A DNA stretch of 64,000 bases from Bacillota bacterium. Lineage in GTDB: Bacteria > Bacillota > Clostridia > Lachnospirales > Lachnospiraceae. The translations under genes and the position numbers were made by a program. Positions 54,601 through 62,016 of the stretch are shown here, one piece after another. The notes beneath the pieces are model-generated. The model was not told the origin of the DNA. It searched no databases and worked only from the letters and a program-made list of their open reading frames with translations. Numbering within the stretch: position 1 is the first letter of the stretch; each line of letters opens with the position of its first letter. The stretch is taken from the NCBI GenBank assembly GCA_023435895.1, contig JAEZLH010000017.1, positions 620,001 through 684,000 on the forward strand, read 5' to 3'.

Positions 54601-54733
54601 TAGAGATGACGGTACATGTGAAGTTAACAGATATTGCTGGTCGAATGACGAAGGAATCGCAACCAAATCAGCTACCGGATACAGAGTTTTAAAAAGAGTA
54701 TCAGAAAACATTATACAGGTATTAATCAAGTAA
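51623..54733 (+). CDS. Tail fibre with SHAEG repeats and Peptidase_G2 chaperone domain
   Basis: 1036 residues. The N-terminus (TNLKLTKPSEDDFYDVNVQN) attaches to the baseplate. From about residue 225 to 790 there are about 28 head-like units of about 14 residues (SHAEGNxTxASGNS consensus), as in YadA-type left-handed beta rolls. Two 75-residue insertions interrupt them (FDNSAKTVTLDNVSG... and FNDTAKSLTVDDASG...). The C-terminus from about residue 855 (ADYAEYFEWKD) matches Peptidase_G2 intramolecular chaperones that cleave themselves after trimer folding. Likely the receptor-binding fibre. Confidence 0.93.
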   Translation: MGETTNLKLTKPSEDDFYDVNVQNENMDIIDEKLLSKTGDASNTTNTFTQATTKANLSTGEKTSISFGKLMKWFADLKSAAWAAISTTASDFAANGTASPGSTGKVADAGHIHPTDATRQAKITANGILKGDGSGGVAPATAGSDYIAPNGNAATATKLQTARNINITDDVTGSTSFDGSGNVSIKATLSNTGVTPGTYGAVTVDEKGRVTGASNAEGSNTVALTGTSHAEGGGAVACTPYSHAEGLNTLASNGVSYNITTFDNSAKTVTLDNVSGLSVGTLLDVNVQNGSSLYNVPIVSIIGLVVKLNTTATITASFVTVIKRNTTLYGVHAEGSYTQASGNNAHAEGVYTIASGNSGAHSEGISTLASGGASHAEGNLTQATNSNAHSEGYQTLASGNSSHAEGANSKALGDYSHVEGSYNVGNTNYVHVEGRFNLASQGTFYIVLSFNDTAKSLTVDDASGLVVGDLIDINVKGAISLYDVPITAIAVNVITLNTTATLSANCNCVIKKTTGTNYPIHAEGYNNVASGDRCHVEGNANFARGNYSHAEGSNTSANGSSSHSEGTNTVAVGNNGSHAEGNGTIAVGNSSHTEGYGTVTGASAPSTSADITTLGSYAHAEGNGTMAMGNSSHSEGVSTRALGLSSHAEGNGTVAGDGSILPVASSDTTSGNFTHAEGNGTLAQGNSSHAEGKGSTSMGNYSHAEGLNTLASGPQSHAEGNLSYASGNGSHAEGNSTEATGTYSHAEGNTTKASGANSHSEGYNTESSGQYSHAEGSNVVASGVASHAQNARTIAQGYCQTAMGFYNVAQGTSGSFVAADNALIIGKGTSDAARANAFRVTFNGAVYGLLAYNSPGADYAEYFEWKDKNIDNEDRVGFIVTIDGDKIRKAISSDEFILGVISATPSVIGDSHQDEWNNKNVMDKWGRIQYEWSKIEISETVVNEETGDTEEVIKEIDAYVPIINPDYDPTQEYIPREQRPEWSAVGMMGKLFVRDDGTCEVNRYCWSNDEGIATKSATGYRVLKRVSENIIQVLIK

Positions 54734-54797
54734 TAGAGGGCATCCATGAGGGTGCCTTTTATAATAGAAAATTTTAAGGAAGGATGGTTATGATGTA

Positions 54798-55034
54798 ATG
54801 TCAAATGAAGTGCTTATAGCTTTAATAACACTAGGCGGTAGTGGGATAGGATCGCTTTGCGGAATCATCGTATCAAATAAACTAACCACATATCGCATCG
54901 AACAGCTCGAAAAGAAGGTTGATAAGCATAACAGTGTAATCGACCGAACGTTTAAGCTTGAAGAAAGAACTGCTCTGAATGAAAGGGATATTGTTGTAGC
55001 AAATCATCGAATTAAAGATTTAGAAGAAAGGTAA
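54798..55034 (+). CDS. XhlA-like small membrane protein
   Basis: 78 residues: N-terminal membrane segment (ALITLGGSGIGSLCGIIVSN) and coiled coil (IEQLEKKVDKHNSVIDRTFK). Similar in plan to XhlA/haemolysin-like partners of holins. Directly precedes the holin gene. Confidence 0.75.
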   Translation: MSNEVLIALITLGGSGIGSLCGIIVSNKLTTYRIEQLEKKVDKHNSVIDRTFKLEERTALNERDIVVANHRIKDLEER

Positions 55035-55045
55035 AGGTAAAAAAT

Positions 55046-55318
55046 ATGGATTTATCATTTTTAAGTAACTATATTAATGTGGTGGTACTTGGTATCTGCC
55101 TATGTTTGGGGTATGCAATTAAGTGTATTGATTTTATTAATAACAAATATATACCGGCTATAATGTTAGCTGTAGGTACAGGGGTGAGTATCTTGATGAA
55201 CATACCTAACATTAATGCAATCATTGTATTGAGCGGTATGATTAGTGGACTTGCATCCACTGGACTATATGAGACAATGCGGAATCTAATCGATAAAGAT
55301 GGAAAGAAGGAGGACTAA
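55046..55318 (+). CDS. Phage holin
   Basis: 90 residues with three hydrophobic segments (VVVLGICLCLGYAIKCIDFI; AIMLAVGTGVSILMNI; AIIVLSGMISGLASTGLY) and a charged C-terminal tail, typical of A118/Holin families. Makes the membrane hole that releases the endolysin. Confidence 0.88.
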   Translation: MDLSFLSNYINVVVLGICLCLGYAIKCIDFINNKYIPAIMLAVGTGVSILMNIPNINAIIVLSGMISGLASTGLYETMRNLIDKDGKKED

Positions 55319-55323
55319 AACAT

Positions 55324-56082
55324 ATGAGTATAAAAGTTGGGCATGCATCAATTGATGAAAATGGAAAAATAGCCGGTGGTAAGGTCGGAGATCAGACCGG
55401 AAAAGAAATCTGTACTAGACTGTGGTATGGACATAATCCTGCATGGAATGTTTATCTGGAGTGCAAAGATCCAAAGTTGGCAGAGCAGGCTGCGAAGTTA
55501 ATGGAGCAGATCTGTGCCAATAACAACTTTGGCTATGACCAGTCTCAGAGACTGACCGGATATAACAGCATAAAAAAAGTGGGTATCGTAAAAGGATCCG
55601 GAGAGTTTGACTGCTCCTCTTTGGTATCCGTTTGCTACATACTGGCGGGACTTAATTTGTCACCAAGCAATACCACCTTATCACTTAGAAAAGCGTTAGT
55701 TGCAACCGGTAAGTTTAATGTATACACTGCTAAGCAATACACTGAATCTGACGCTTTTGCAAAGCGTGGAGGCATCTATCTAGCCGAAGGTAGTCATGTC
55801 GTTATGGCATTGGAAAACGGCGCAAAATACAACCCGTTTCCGGTACCGTCGCGGAATATACATAAAGGCTGCAAGGGCGATGATGTAAAGTGGGTGCAGC
55901 ACGAGCTGATCAAGGATGGTATCACGAAAGTAGTAGTCAATGGCAAGGTTAAGACCCTCACGGTTGATGGCAAATGTGGAGAGATCACTGATGCAGCTAT
56001 CAAAGTTTACCAGGCTAAGTACAAGCTTAAGGTTGATGGTGATTGTGGACCGGTAACCAAAGGATCGTTGTTAGCAGTGTAA
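55324..56082 (+). CDS. Endolysin (NlpC/P60-like with peptidoglycan-binding domain)
   Basis: 252 residues. Catalytic N-terminal half with SGEFDCSSLVSVCY (Cys nucleophile region) and LAEGSHVVMALENG (His), as in CHAP/NlpC-P60-type enzymes. The C-terminal half (GCKGDDVKWVQHEL to GDCGPVTKGSLLAV) is a PG_binding_1 domain. No signal peptide, consistent with holin-dependent release. Confidence 0.9.
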   Translation: MSIKVGHASIDENGKIAGGKVGDQTGKEICTRLWYGHNPAWNVYLECKDPKLAEQAAKLMEQICANNNFGYDQSQRLTGYNSIKKVGIVKGSGEFDCSSLVSVCYILAGLNLSPSNTTLSLRKALVATGKFNVYTAKQYTESDAFAKRGGIYLAEGSHVVMALENGAKYNPFPVPSRNIHKGCKGDDVKWVQHELIKDGITKVVVNGKVKTLTVDGKCGEITDAAIKVYQAKYKLKVDGDCGPVTKGSLLAV

Positions 56083-56091
56083 TTAAACTAT

Positions 56092-56132
56092 AAATGCCCT
56101 TCATTGCAATTTTACCTATGAAGGGCATTTTA
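56092..56132. terminator. Bidirectional terminator
   Basis: A 13-bp stem (AAATGCCCTTCAT with ATGAAGGGCATTT) ends the late operon and, on the other strand, the convergent XRE gene. Confidence 0.8.
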
Positions 56133-56134
56133 AG

Positions 56135-56572
56135 TTATTTACGGGTAGAATGTTTAAGAAAAAAATAATCATCATAACTCATATCAGTATTATCTAATCC
56201 TTTTTCTCTTGCCATATTAATGCCGTCTTGAACATCGCACCACCAGTCATAGTCCTCTTGCGACATTTCAAATTCATAGCAAGGATTCACGACTCTTTTA
56301 GCCAATTTCTGCACTAGAGTTTCGGATTTTTCTACGACATAGGGTAATTCTTTGATTTCTCCAGTATCAATAATCGATACTCTTCTCAATATATCATCAC
56401 TACAAAGCTCATTCATATCGACACCAAGCGCTTTTGCAAGCTTTCGAGCTGTGGAGATTAGACAATCACCTCTTTTTTCGATATCTTGTATGGTTCTCCG
56501 GGGTACTCCGCTCAATTCAGCTAGCTGAGGGACAGAAATCCCTCTATCAATACGTGTCGTTTTTAATTTCAT
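56135..56572 (-). CDS. XRE-family regulator near attR
   Basis: 145 residues: N-terminal helix-turn-helix (GISVPQLAELSGVPRRTIQD) and a C-terminal helical domain (EMSQEDYDWWCDVQDGINMA). AGAAAGGATTGG precedes the ATG. It lies last in the prophage and on the opposite strand, so it is probably expressed in the lysogen; it may be a host-interacting regulator or part of an immunity module. Confidence 0.82.
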   Translation of the reverse strand: MKLKTTRIDRGISVPQLAELSGVPRRTIQDIEKRGDCLISTARKLAKALGVDMNELCSDDILRRVSIIDTGEIKELPYVVEKSETLVQKLAKRVVNPCYEFEMSQEDYDWWCDVQDGINMAREKGLDNTDMSYDDYFFLKHSTRK

Positions 56573-56862
56573 ACAACCAATCCTTTCTATAAATTATATT
56601 TTAGTATGTCATAACGTGCTAGTAAAGATATGTTTGTAGATTTATATAAAATGATAAATTAAAATCCCCTCATTGCCATGGCTTTGAGGGGAGATTATTT
56701 ATTTCATATAGTAATTCGTGTTGCATTTCGTGTTGCATATAAGTAAAAATCATGCTAATATCAAGAAAAATATAAACATTTCAAGTAAAGTAGAAGCGCT
56801 ATAAAACCTAGTATATATCGCTGATACACGTGTTTTCAACGTTTGATAGCGTAACTAGTATA
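56573..56862. other. Noncoding region carrying attR arm sites
   Basis: Contains the GTGTTGCAT pair (56718-56726 and 56730-56738) and near-repeats CTAGTATATA at about 56810 and 56854. Likely P' arm of the integration site. No ORF. Confidence 0.5.
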
Positions 56863-56888
56863 TGGGTTCGAATCCCGTCGCCTCGACT
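56863..56888. other. attR core (26 bp)
   Basis: Identical to 11136-11161. Only the 3' part of the tRNA is present here; no complete tRNA is made at this end. Confidence 0.95.
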
Positions 56889-56893
56889 AAGAA

Positions 56894-56923
56894 GACCTAT
56901 CAGTGCAAACTGGTAGGTTTTTT
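56894..56923 (+). terminator. Original tRNA-Pro terminator, displaced by the prophage
   Basis: ACCTATCAG with CTGGTAGGT (one G-T) plus T6. In the uninfected chromosome it would follow the tRNA directly. Confidence 0.75.
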
Positions 56924-56958
56924 CGTACAAGGAATTATGAAGCTAAGGAGAATATCAC

Positions 56959-57465
56959 ATGTCACTATTAATTAGAGAGATGATGAAAGAGGACTGGGAA
57001 GCAGTCAATAATATCTATCAAGAAGGAATCAACACAAAGATTGCAACCTTTCAGACGGAAGTTCCGACCTTTGAGGCTTGGGATCAAGGTCACATCAAAA
57101 CGTGCAGGCTGGTTGCAGTTGTGGAGGGTGAAATAGCTGGTTGGACAGCGCTATCCCCAATTAGCTCAAGATGTGTATATGCTGGGGCAGCAGAGGTCAG
57201 TATTTATATCAGCGAGAAGTTCAGGGGCAAAGGAATTGGTGTAAGATTACTAAAGGAACTGATTGAGGAATCAGAACAAGAAGACTTCTGGACACTCCAA
57301 TCGGGTATTATAGAAAGAAACAAAGCAAGCATTGCCCTTCATCAAAAAGCCGGTTTTCGAATGGTAGGTTTCCGTGAGAGAATTGCAAAGGATTGTGATG
57401 GAATATGGCAGAATACAGTGTTGATGGAGCGTCGAAGTTTGGTCGTTGGTACGGTCTGCGATTGA
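56959..57465 (+). CDS. GNAT N-acetyltransferase (phosphinothricin acetyltransferase-like)
   Basis: 168 residues. Acetyl-CoA-binding motif A is FRGKGIGVRLLKEL; the TFQTEVPTFEAWDQGH region and IIERNKASIALHQKAGFRMVG match the PAT/bar-type subfamily. Acetylates an amine of an unknown small substrate. AAGGAG ribosome site. It is the first chromosomal gene after attR. Confidence 0.93.
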   Translation: MSLLIREMMKEDWEAVNNIYQEGINTKIATFQTEVPTFEAWDQGHIKTCRLVAVVEGEIAGWTALSPISSRCVYAGAAEVSIYISEKFRGKGIGVRLLKELIEESEQEDFWTLQSGIIERNKASIALHQKAGFRMVGFRERIAKDCDGIWQNTVLMERRSLVVGTVCD

Positions 57466-57561
57466 AAAATGAACTTCTATTTACAGCTATTTTATTTACT
57501 GATATAATATGGTAAACATTGGTGAGTCAATAGAAGAGAAGCAGAAAGGTAAGGTACGAAC

Positions 57562-57852
57562 ATGACAAAAAAAGGGTTGGAAGCATTGTTATCAAACGCA
57601 GGTATTATAAAGGCAAGAGAAATATCAGATCAAGACCTTCATAATTATGATCCGACAACAATCTATCAAGGTTGGAACGGCAAAAATTATATACTTGATG
57701 ATAATGAATTGAATCAGAATGAGGAGAATACAGCTCTACTGGCTCAGATCTCAATAGGGATAAAGTCACTTAGAAACGTATGCATTTTTATTGGAGTGAT
57801 AGCAGTGATCAATCTTTTTGTACTACTGATGATTTTCTTTGGAATCAAATAA
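57562..57852 (+). CDS. Small C-terminally anchored membrane protein
   Basis: 96 residues: soluble N-terminus (EALLSNAGIIKAREIS) and one C-terminal membrane helix (VCIFIGVIAVINLFVLLMIF). Unrecognised. GAAAGGTAAGG ribosome site. Confidence 0.7.
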   Translation: MTKKGLEALLSNAGIIKAREISDQDLHNYDPTTIYQGWNGKNYILDDNELNQNEENTALLAQISIGIKSLRNVCIFIGVIAVINLFVLLMIFFGIK

Positions 57853-58055
57853 AAAGATGTTCTAGATAACTAAGATGTCGTTGTGGTAGGGTATAGTTAC
57901 ACACTTTTTTTTGGAAATATTATCTCCTTATCTTGTTCCTCATTTGGAGAACCATACTACAACATTAATTGGGTCCTAAGACCTATTTAAATGCCTTTTT
58001 TCATTGCAAAAGTGCATGAAAAGTGGTAGTATTTGGTATGGAAGGAGTTGATAAA

Positions 58056-58358
58056 GTGATTCTCGAAAACAATATGGAGCAAGATGTGATTGTAGAAGAA
58101 GAAACCACCATCAATGCCACAATAACGGGCAATGTTACAGTTCGTGGTAATTCTGTAGCTCAGATTTACGGAACGGTTACGAAGGATGTTACAATTGAAT
58201 CCGGCAGTAAGGTATACGTATTCGGCAAAGTTGCAGGAAGTATTACGAATAATGGCGATCTGGAGGTATACGGCGAAGTGAACGGACAGATTATTGATGA
58301 AGCCGGTACCGCATTTATCTCACGTAAAGCAGTCGTTGGAGCAAACGGGGCGGAGTAA
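58056..58358 (+). CDS. Bactofilin/polymer-forming-like beta-helix protein
   Basis: About 100 residues made of short beta-helix turns (VIVEEETTINATITGNVTV, QIYGTVTKDVTIESGSKVYV), resembling a small bactofilin-like fold. GTG at 58056 follows AAGGAG with good spacing; the longer frame would be read through that site. Could form filaments or be a regulator of cell-surface assembly. Confidence 0.6.
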   Translation: MILENNMEQDVIVEEETTINATITGNVTVRGNSVAQIYGTVTKDVTIESGSKVYVFGKVAGSITNNGDLEVYGEVNGQIIDEAGTAFISRKAVVGANGAE

Positions 58359-58380
58359 ATGTTAATAATATCCATAAGCC

Positions 58381-58408
58381 AAACTACTAACGAGAGTTAG
58401 TAGTTTTT
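58381..58408 (+). terminator. Intrinsic terminator
   Basis: Perfect AAACTACTAAC/GTTAGTAGTTT stem with T6. A second hairpin (58429-58453, AAAGCCAACT with AGTTGGCTTT) follows. Confidence 0.8.
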
Positions 58409-58841
58409 TCGATGCAAAGGGCAGAGGAAAAGCCAACTTATTCAGTTGGCTTTGAGGGAGAAATTAATGAAAAAAATCTATATCAATTATGTTGTAAGCT
58501 TTATTTAATTAACTTTATGAGATTATTATACTGATTAATTGTGTATTAAATATATACAATCAGTGAAGGAATTGTGAAGAAATTTAAAATTCTGTGGAGA
58601 AAAAGTTTTTGGGGGTTCGAAAGGTATTTTGATAAGAGGAAAAATGCCAAATGATTATCCTGCTCAAGATGCACTTTGACCATTTATCCAACAATCTGCT
58701 TGATAAAACAGTATCAAATGGTAGGCATTAGGATTTGTAAGAGGTAAGGTGATAATAAAACTGGAAGAAATTTTTTAAATTGTTCTTGAAATTTAATCAT
58801 CTTTATAATAGAATAGTTGAGTAGTAATCAAATAGAGATAT
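58409..58841. other. Intergenic upstream of tRNA-Thr
   Basis: Contains a second inverted repeat (58429-58453) without a T run, then AT-rich DNA with a TTGTTC-N18-TATAAT promoter (58780-58809) for the tRNA. No ORF is supported. Confidence 0.5.
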
Positions 58842-58914
<73 letters not shown>

Positions 58915-58919
58915 GTTAA

Positions 58920-58953
58920 AAAAGCCTTGTAAATCAACGTTTACAGGGCTTTG
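58920..58953 (+). terminator. tRNA-Thr terminator
   Basis: AAAGCCTTGTAAA pairs with TTTACAGGGCTTT (one G-T), followed by a T-rich stretch. Confidence 0.8.
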
Positions 58954-59457
58954 CTTTTTATTGGTATACTGTCATAGATAGGGTTTTAACGGACAAATAG
59001 CGAGAAAATATGTCAAATCAGTTTAGCAGTTAAAATAAAAGCATCATACATTAGTGATCAGGAGCTGTTTACTATTTCTAACCTACTACAGCCGATGATT
59101 ACATATGTAAAATTTGAAAAATATCCAGGGTAAGTATAAAAAAGCATATTTCATCAATCATCATAAAAAAGGCACCTATATTGCGCATGTTTCTTCGTGG
59201 TATAATCGCATTGAATAAACAAAATACTTAAGTACCCCAACGGAATGGTTGGAAGTCTTATTAAGAAGACGTGGGAATGATCAGGAGTTAAGCTCCGGTT
59301 GTTCTTGCGTCTTTTGTTTGTTCCCGGAATATTTAATATCGCTCTCCTTCTTCTTTAAATACCTCCTGAGCATGAGGATAAAAGGCTCATGGAAGATAAG
59401 GAGAGGTAAAGGACGGTACTAATAAAATTCATATAAAAGAAAGAAGAGGAAAAGAGA
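58954..59457. other. Noncoding region with a long hairpin
   Basis: CCAAC/GTTGG (about 59238-59254) and a larger imperfect stem AAGAAGACG with CGTCTTTT (about 59260-59316) form a hairpin structure with terminator-like T tail. TATAAT occurs at 59201. No ORF is supported; it may be a leader or small RNA. Confidence 0.35.
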
Positions 59458-60189
59458 ATGTATGTAGTAACGTATGAACAGCAGCAAAAATTTATAAGCA
59501 GGATCAATGATAACATTAGCCTTTATACAAATCTAATCAAAGAGGTTAATAAGTCCCTGTTGTCCTATGGACGGGAGTATTTTGATTATATCAAAGGCAA
59601 GATTACATCAGAATATATCTTGGAAAAAAGATCAAACTTATTGACCGGTATCCATGTGGCTGAAAAAAGCACTTTTACGGCAATGGTAAGTGATTTAAAT
59701 CAGCTTAAAGAGGATTACATAAAAGAATGTTTTCCTGAAAGTGTGACAACGGATCCGATTGAATTGGACTTCATCGGTAAGGAGCTGGAAGTCATGTCAA
59801 GGGATGAGCTAGAAATGTTCTATCAGGATAATTTCAGGGATTCTAATAAAATGCGCCTATTTGCTATCGAGATCAAGAGAAGGAGCAGGTCAGATAATTC
59901 TGAATTAAAGACGGATGCAGCAACTCTTAAGATTCTGCAGGATGGACACAGTATCCAGGATCGAGTAATTAAGGCTATTGATGAAAGGATTAAATATGTA
60001 AACGGCTTAATGCAGCTAAGTAGCGGTGGACTATTCTTGGTTAAAATTGATGAGGAAGATCAGATACAGACCAGGCTGGTATCCTACAAAGATGTTGTAG
60101 CTTTAGTAAATGGTCGTAGTACAATGGCAATGCCACAGGACATGATATATTTGACTTATTGGAATGGAGGTAAGAAGTATGACAGATAG
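59458..60189 (+). CDS. Hypothetical protein (phage-like context)
   Basis: 243 residues, mostly helical (ISLYTNLIKEVNKSLLSYG; SRDELEMFYQDNFRDSNKMR), with a C-terminal beta part (GGLFLVKIDEEDQIQTRLVS). Unrecognised. It overlaps the next gene by 11 bp, so the two are probably an operon. Confidence 0.6.
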   Translation: MYVVTYEQQQKFISRINDNISLYTNLIKEVNKSLLSYGREYFDYIKGKITSEYILEKRSNLLTGIHVAEKSTFTAMVSDLNQLKEDYIKECFPESVTTDPIELDFIGKELEVMSRDELEMFYQDNFRDSNKMRLFAIEIKRRSRSDNSELKTDAATLKILQDGHSIQDRVIKAIDERIKYVNGLMQLSSGGLFLVKIDEEDQIQTRLVSYKDVVALVNGRSTMAMPQDMIYLTYWNGGKKYDR

Positions 60190-60421
60190 AAAAAGAGTGA
60201 CATTTCACTATGACAGCGAACCGGAAGGACAGATGGTACATGATAAGATTGTCATGACCTTCCGAGATAATCTTGTAGTAACTAATTCGGGTCAATCTGC
60301 AACCGTAGGACCTGTAATCGATGTGTTAGGATATGCTCCAGACGGAATCCCCTTAATAGCTGCTAAGGAGTGCTTAGAGGAAATGCTTGTCCTGGTAAAT
60401 GCAGCTATGGAAACGGAATAA
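60179..60421 (+). CDS. Hypothetical protein, partner of 59458
   Basis: 80 residues starting MTDRKRVTFHYDSEPEGQMV; ATG 60179 lies 7 bases after GGAGG. C-terminal helix ends LVNAAMETE. Unrecognised; cotranscribed with the upstream gene. Confidence 0.6.
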   Translation: MTDRKRVTFHYDSEPEGQMVHDKIVMTFRDNLVVTNSGQSATVGPVIDVLGYAPDGIPLIAAKECLEEMLVLVNAAMETE

Positions 60422-60487
60422 TGTAGTTACTAATGGCTCCCGTCTGGCACGTCCGGGGAGCCTTTGTGTTTAATGAGGTTGATGTTG

Positions 60488-60870
60488 ATGAAACGTAATA
60501 GAGGCGGTCAGCCGGGCAATAAAAACGCTATCGGTAACAAAGGCGGTGCACCTATTGGAAATCGTAATGCTGCAGGTTAGGAGCGCCAAAAGGGAACAGG
60601 AATGCAGTTACACATGGTTTGTACAGCCATACAGGTATTTATGCCAGGAGTGCATTTGATTATAATATGCTTTCCGGATCAGATCAGGAATTGTTTGATG
60701 AGATATTAAGGGATACTGGTTATAACAATGAAGCTGCAGAAAACCTCTTCCAGGTAATTAAGTTTGAAAATAATATACCACGTAACTGTAAGGATCCTTT
60801 TGGAGCAATGGTATATTCCGGTCGGATCATGATGAAGTATTTAACACAGTGCAATATTCCATTGTCTTAA
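60488..60870 (+). pseudogene. Frameshifted terminase-like / phage gene remnant
   Basis: The first frame (60488-60580) encodes MKRNRGGQPGNKNAIG and further GAPIGNRN-type units before a TAG. The -1 frame then continues the same pattern (GAPKGNRNAVTHGLYSH) and runs to 60870 (FDYNMLSGSDQELFDEIL). The basic repeats are like those of small terminases, but the C-terminal part is short. A one-base loss explains it; no slippery site is seen. Confidence 0.6.
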
Positions 60871-61030
60871 AGCCAGAATATCATTCAAAACAAACAACTC
60901 GATAGTTAATAAATGATATGCTGCGCCCTTAGATCATTAGGTTGCACACAAAATTACAAAAGGGTGCATATGCAACGGAACGGTATGCGAACGTTCCAAT
61001 AGTATGCGAACGTAGCGAACGGGAGATACG

Positions 61031-61174
61031 ATGAAGAGAACAAAAAAGCCTGATAAACGAAATAACGCTCACCTGGTAGCGAAGAATAAGTTGGTACTGG
61101 ATGCTTACAATATGTCGTTGGTTATAATTCATCACCGGCCAGTGGTGAGATGGCTGCCGGTAGGGAAGTTTTGA
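61031..61174 (+). CDS. Small basic protein (47 aa)
   Basis: GGGAG 5 bases before ATG opens a 47-codon frame (MKRTKKPDKRNNAHLVAKNK). Unrecognised, strongly basic N-terminus. The repeated TATGCGAACGT upstream (about 60986 and 61003) may be regulatory. Confidence 0.45.
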   Translation: MKRTKKPDKRNNAHLVAKNKLVLDAYNMSLVIIHHRPVVRWLPVGKF

Positions 61175-61218
61175 TAGTAAAAAATAGAAGTATATTGGTG
61201 TACATTGGAAATTGTATA

Positions 61219-61247
61219 TTGATAGTTGATAGAGAATGTAATAGTAT
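61219..61247 (+). promoter_or_regulatory. Promoter of membrane cassette
   Basis: TTGATA, 17 bp, TAGTAT. The context ATATTGATAGTTGA matches that at 27442. Confidence 0.5.
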
Positions 61248-61279
61248 ATATGTATAACTGATTACTAAGGAGGTACATT

Positions 61280-61663
61280 ATGGAGTTGATTTTATCAGGT
61301 CTTGGAGCCATGACAGCAATTTTAGTTTCTTTGATAGGAGCTTTTTTAACATACAGAAATAATAATATTCTGCAGTTAAGAAAGCTTAAGGAAGATCATT
61401 ATATCTCATATATTGAAGCTCTGCATAATTTAGCTTCTCAGAATAAAAATGTGGAGTACCTGAGTAAGTATTCATATTACAGGGATAAGTTATTAATTGT
61501 TGGTGGCGAAAAAGTGGTTAAAAGAATACTCCTGTATGAGAACAATGCTGTAGGCAAGCCTAGTGAGCTGCACGATAAGTATTTGACTGATATCATAAAA
61601 GCTATAAGAAAAGATTTGAAAATCAAGGATAAAGACTTTCCTATAATATCCTTAAAAAAATAA
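61280..61663 (+). CDS. Small membrane-anchored accessory protein
   Basis: 127 residues: N-terminal membrane helix (GAMTAILVSLIGAFLTY) and a cytoplasmic helical domain (YISYIEALHNLASQNKNVEY). AAGGAGG ribosome site. Promoter-gene-terminator cassette like 27445-28227 in the prophage. Function unknown. Confidence 0.65.
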   Translation: MELILSGLGAMTAILVSLIGAFLTYRNNNILQLRKLKEDHYISYIEALHNLASQNKNVEYLSKYSYYRDKLLIVGGEKVVKRILLYENNAVGKPSELHDKYLTDIIKAIRKDLKIKDKDFPIISLKK

Positions 61664-61675
61664 AGCACTAGACTT

Positions 61676-61712
61676 ACTACCAACTATCAACATTCGGTTG
61701 GTAGTTTTTTTA
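61676..61712 (+). terminator. Cassette terminator
   Basis: CTACCAAC pairs with GTTGGTAG, then TTTTTTTA; near-identical to 28192-28227. Confidence 0.75.
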
Positions 61713-61734
61713 TGCTGTAAATTCAGTGTGTAAG

Positions 61735-61944
61735 CTGTTTCGACGTCGAAACAGTTGCGCCGGCGCAACTCACACCCTGAAGCTTCACCAAATGCGGTGG
61801 TGTCTTTTTTGGTCATGGTCAGCGGTGACCGCTACCAAAAGTAGCAGCGGTACGATATTTGATTTATGCGACGTCGCATAGGATTGTTAAGTTTCGGCAC
61901 CGAAACACAGAGACAGCTGTGTCCCGAAGTTTCGCCGGCGAAAC
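61735..61944. repeat. Palindrome-dense stretch
   Basis: Perfect palindromes at 61735-61754 (CTGTTTCGACGTCGAAACAG), 61753-61770 (AGTTGCGCCGGCGCAACT), 61865-61880 (TATGCGACGTCGCATA) and 61929-61944 (GTTTCGCCGGCGAAAC), hairpins at 61821-61833 (AGCGGTGACCGCT) and 61891-61906 (GTTTCGGCACCGAAAC). CACCAAATGCGGTG with T6 (about 61785-61810) looks like a terminator. G/C content is above the neighbours'. This fills the gap before the sigma gene. Confidence 0.8.
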
Positions 61945-62016
61945 AGGAGCGTTTAAGGGGTCTAGGGTTACACGACAGCCCAGAGCTGCTATATCGCACT
62001 TAAGGGAGGAAATCAT

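Larger units (their letters stand above)
11136..56888. mobile_element. Complete contractile-tailed (PBSX/Xkd-like) prophage
   Basis: About 45.8 kb between two copies of a 26-bp repeat derived from the tRNA-Pro 3' end. It carries integrase, immunity, replication, packaging, head, contractile tail (sheath, tube, Xkd-like baseplate), tail fibre, holin and endolysin genes. All core structural genes look intact, so it may be inducible. Accessory genes are concentrated at 25.8-33.5 kb, with a nuclease lipoprotein beside the repressor. Confidence 0.95.

Noticed and set aside
57842..57900. Third copy of the MITE-like element
   Set aside because: Only a short match (AAGATGTTCTA plus a few bases) to the longer copy; not beyond chance.
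60488..60870. Programmed frameshift instead of a pseudogene
   Set aside because: No slippery heptamer or stimulating structure is visible at the junction, unlike the tail chaperone case.
60980..61023. LexA-like boxes near CGAACGTTCC
   Set aside because: The spacing does not fit GAACNNNNGTTT and no promoter surrounds them.
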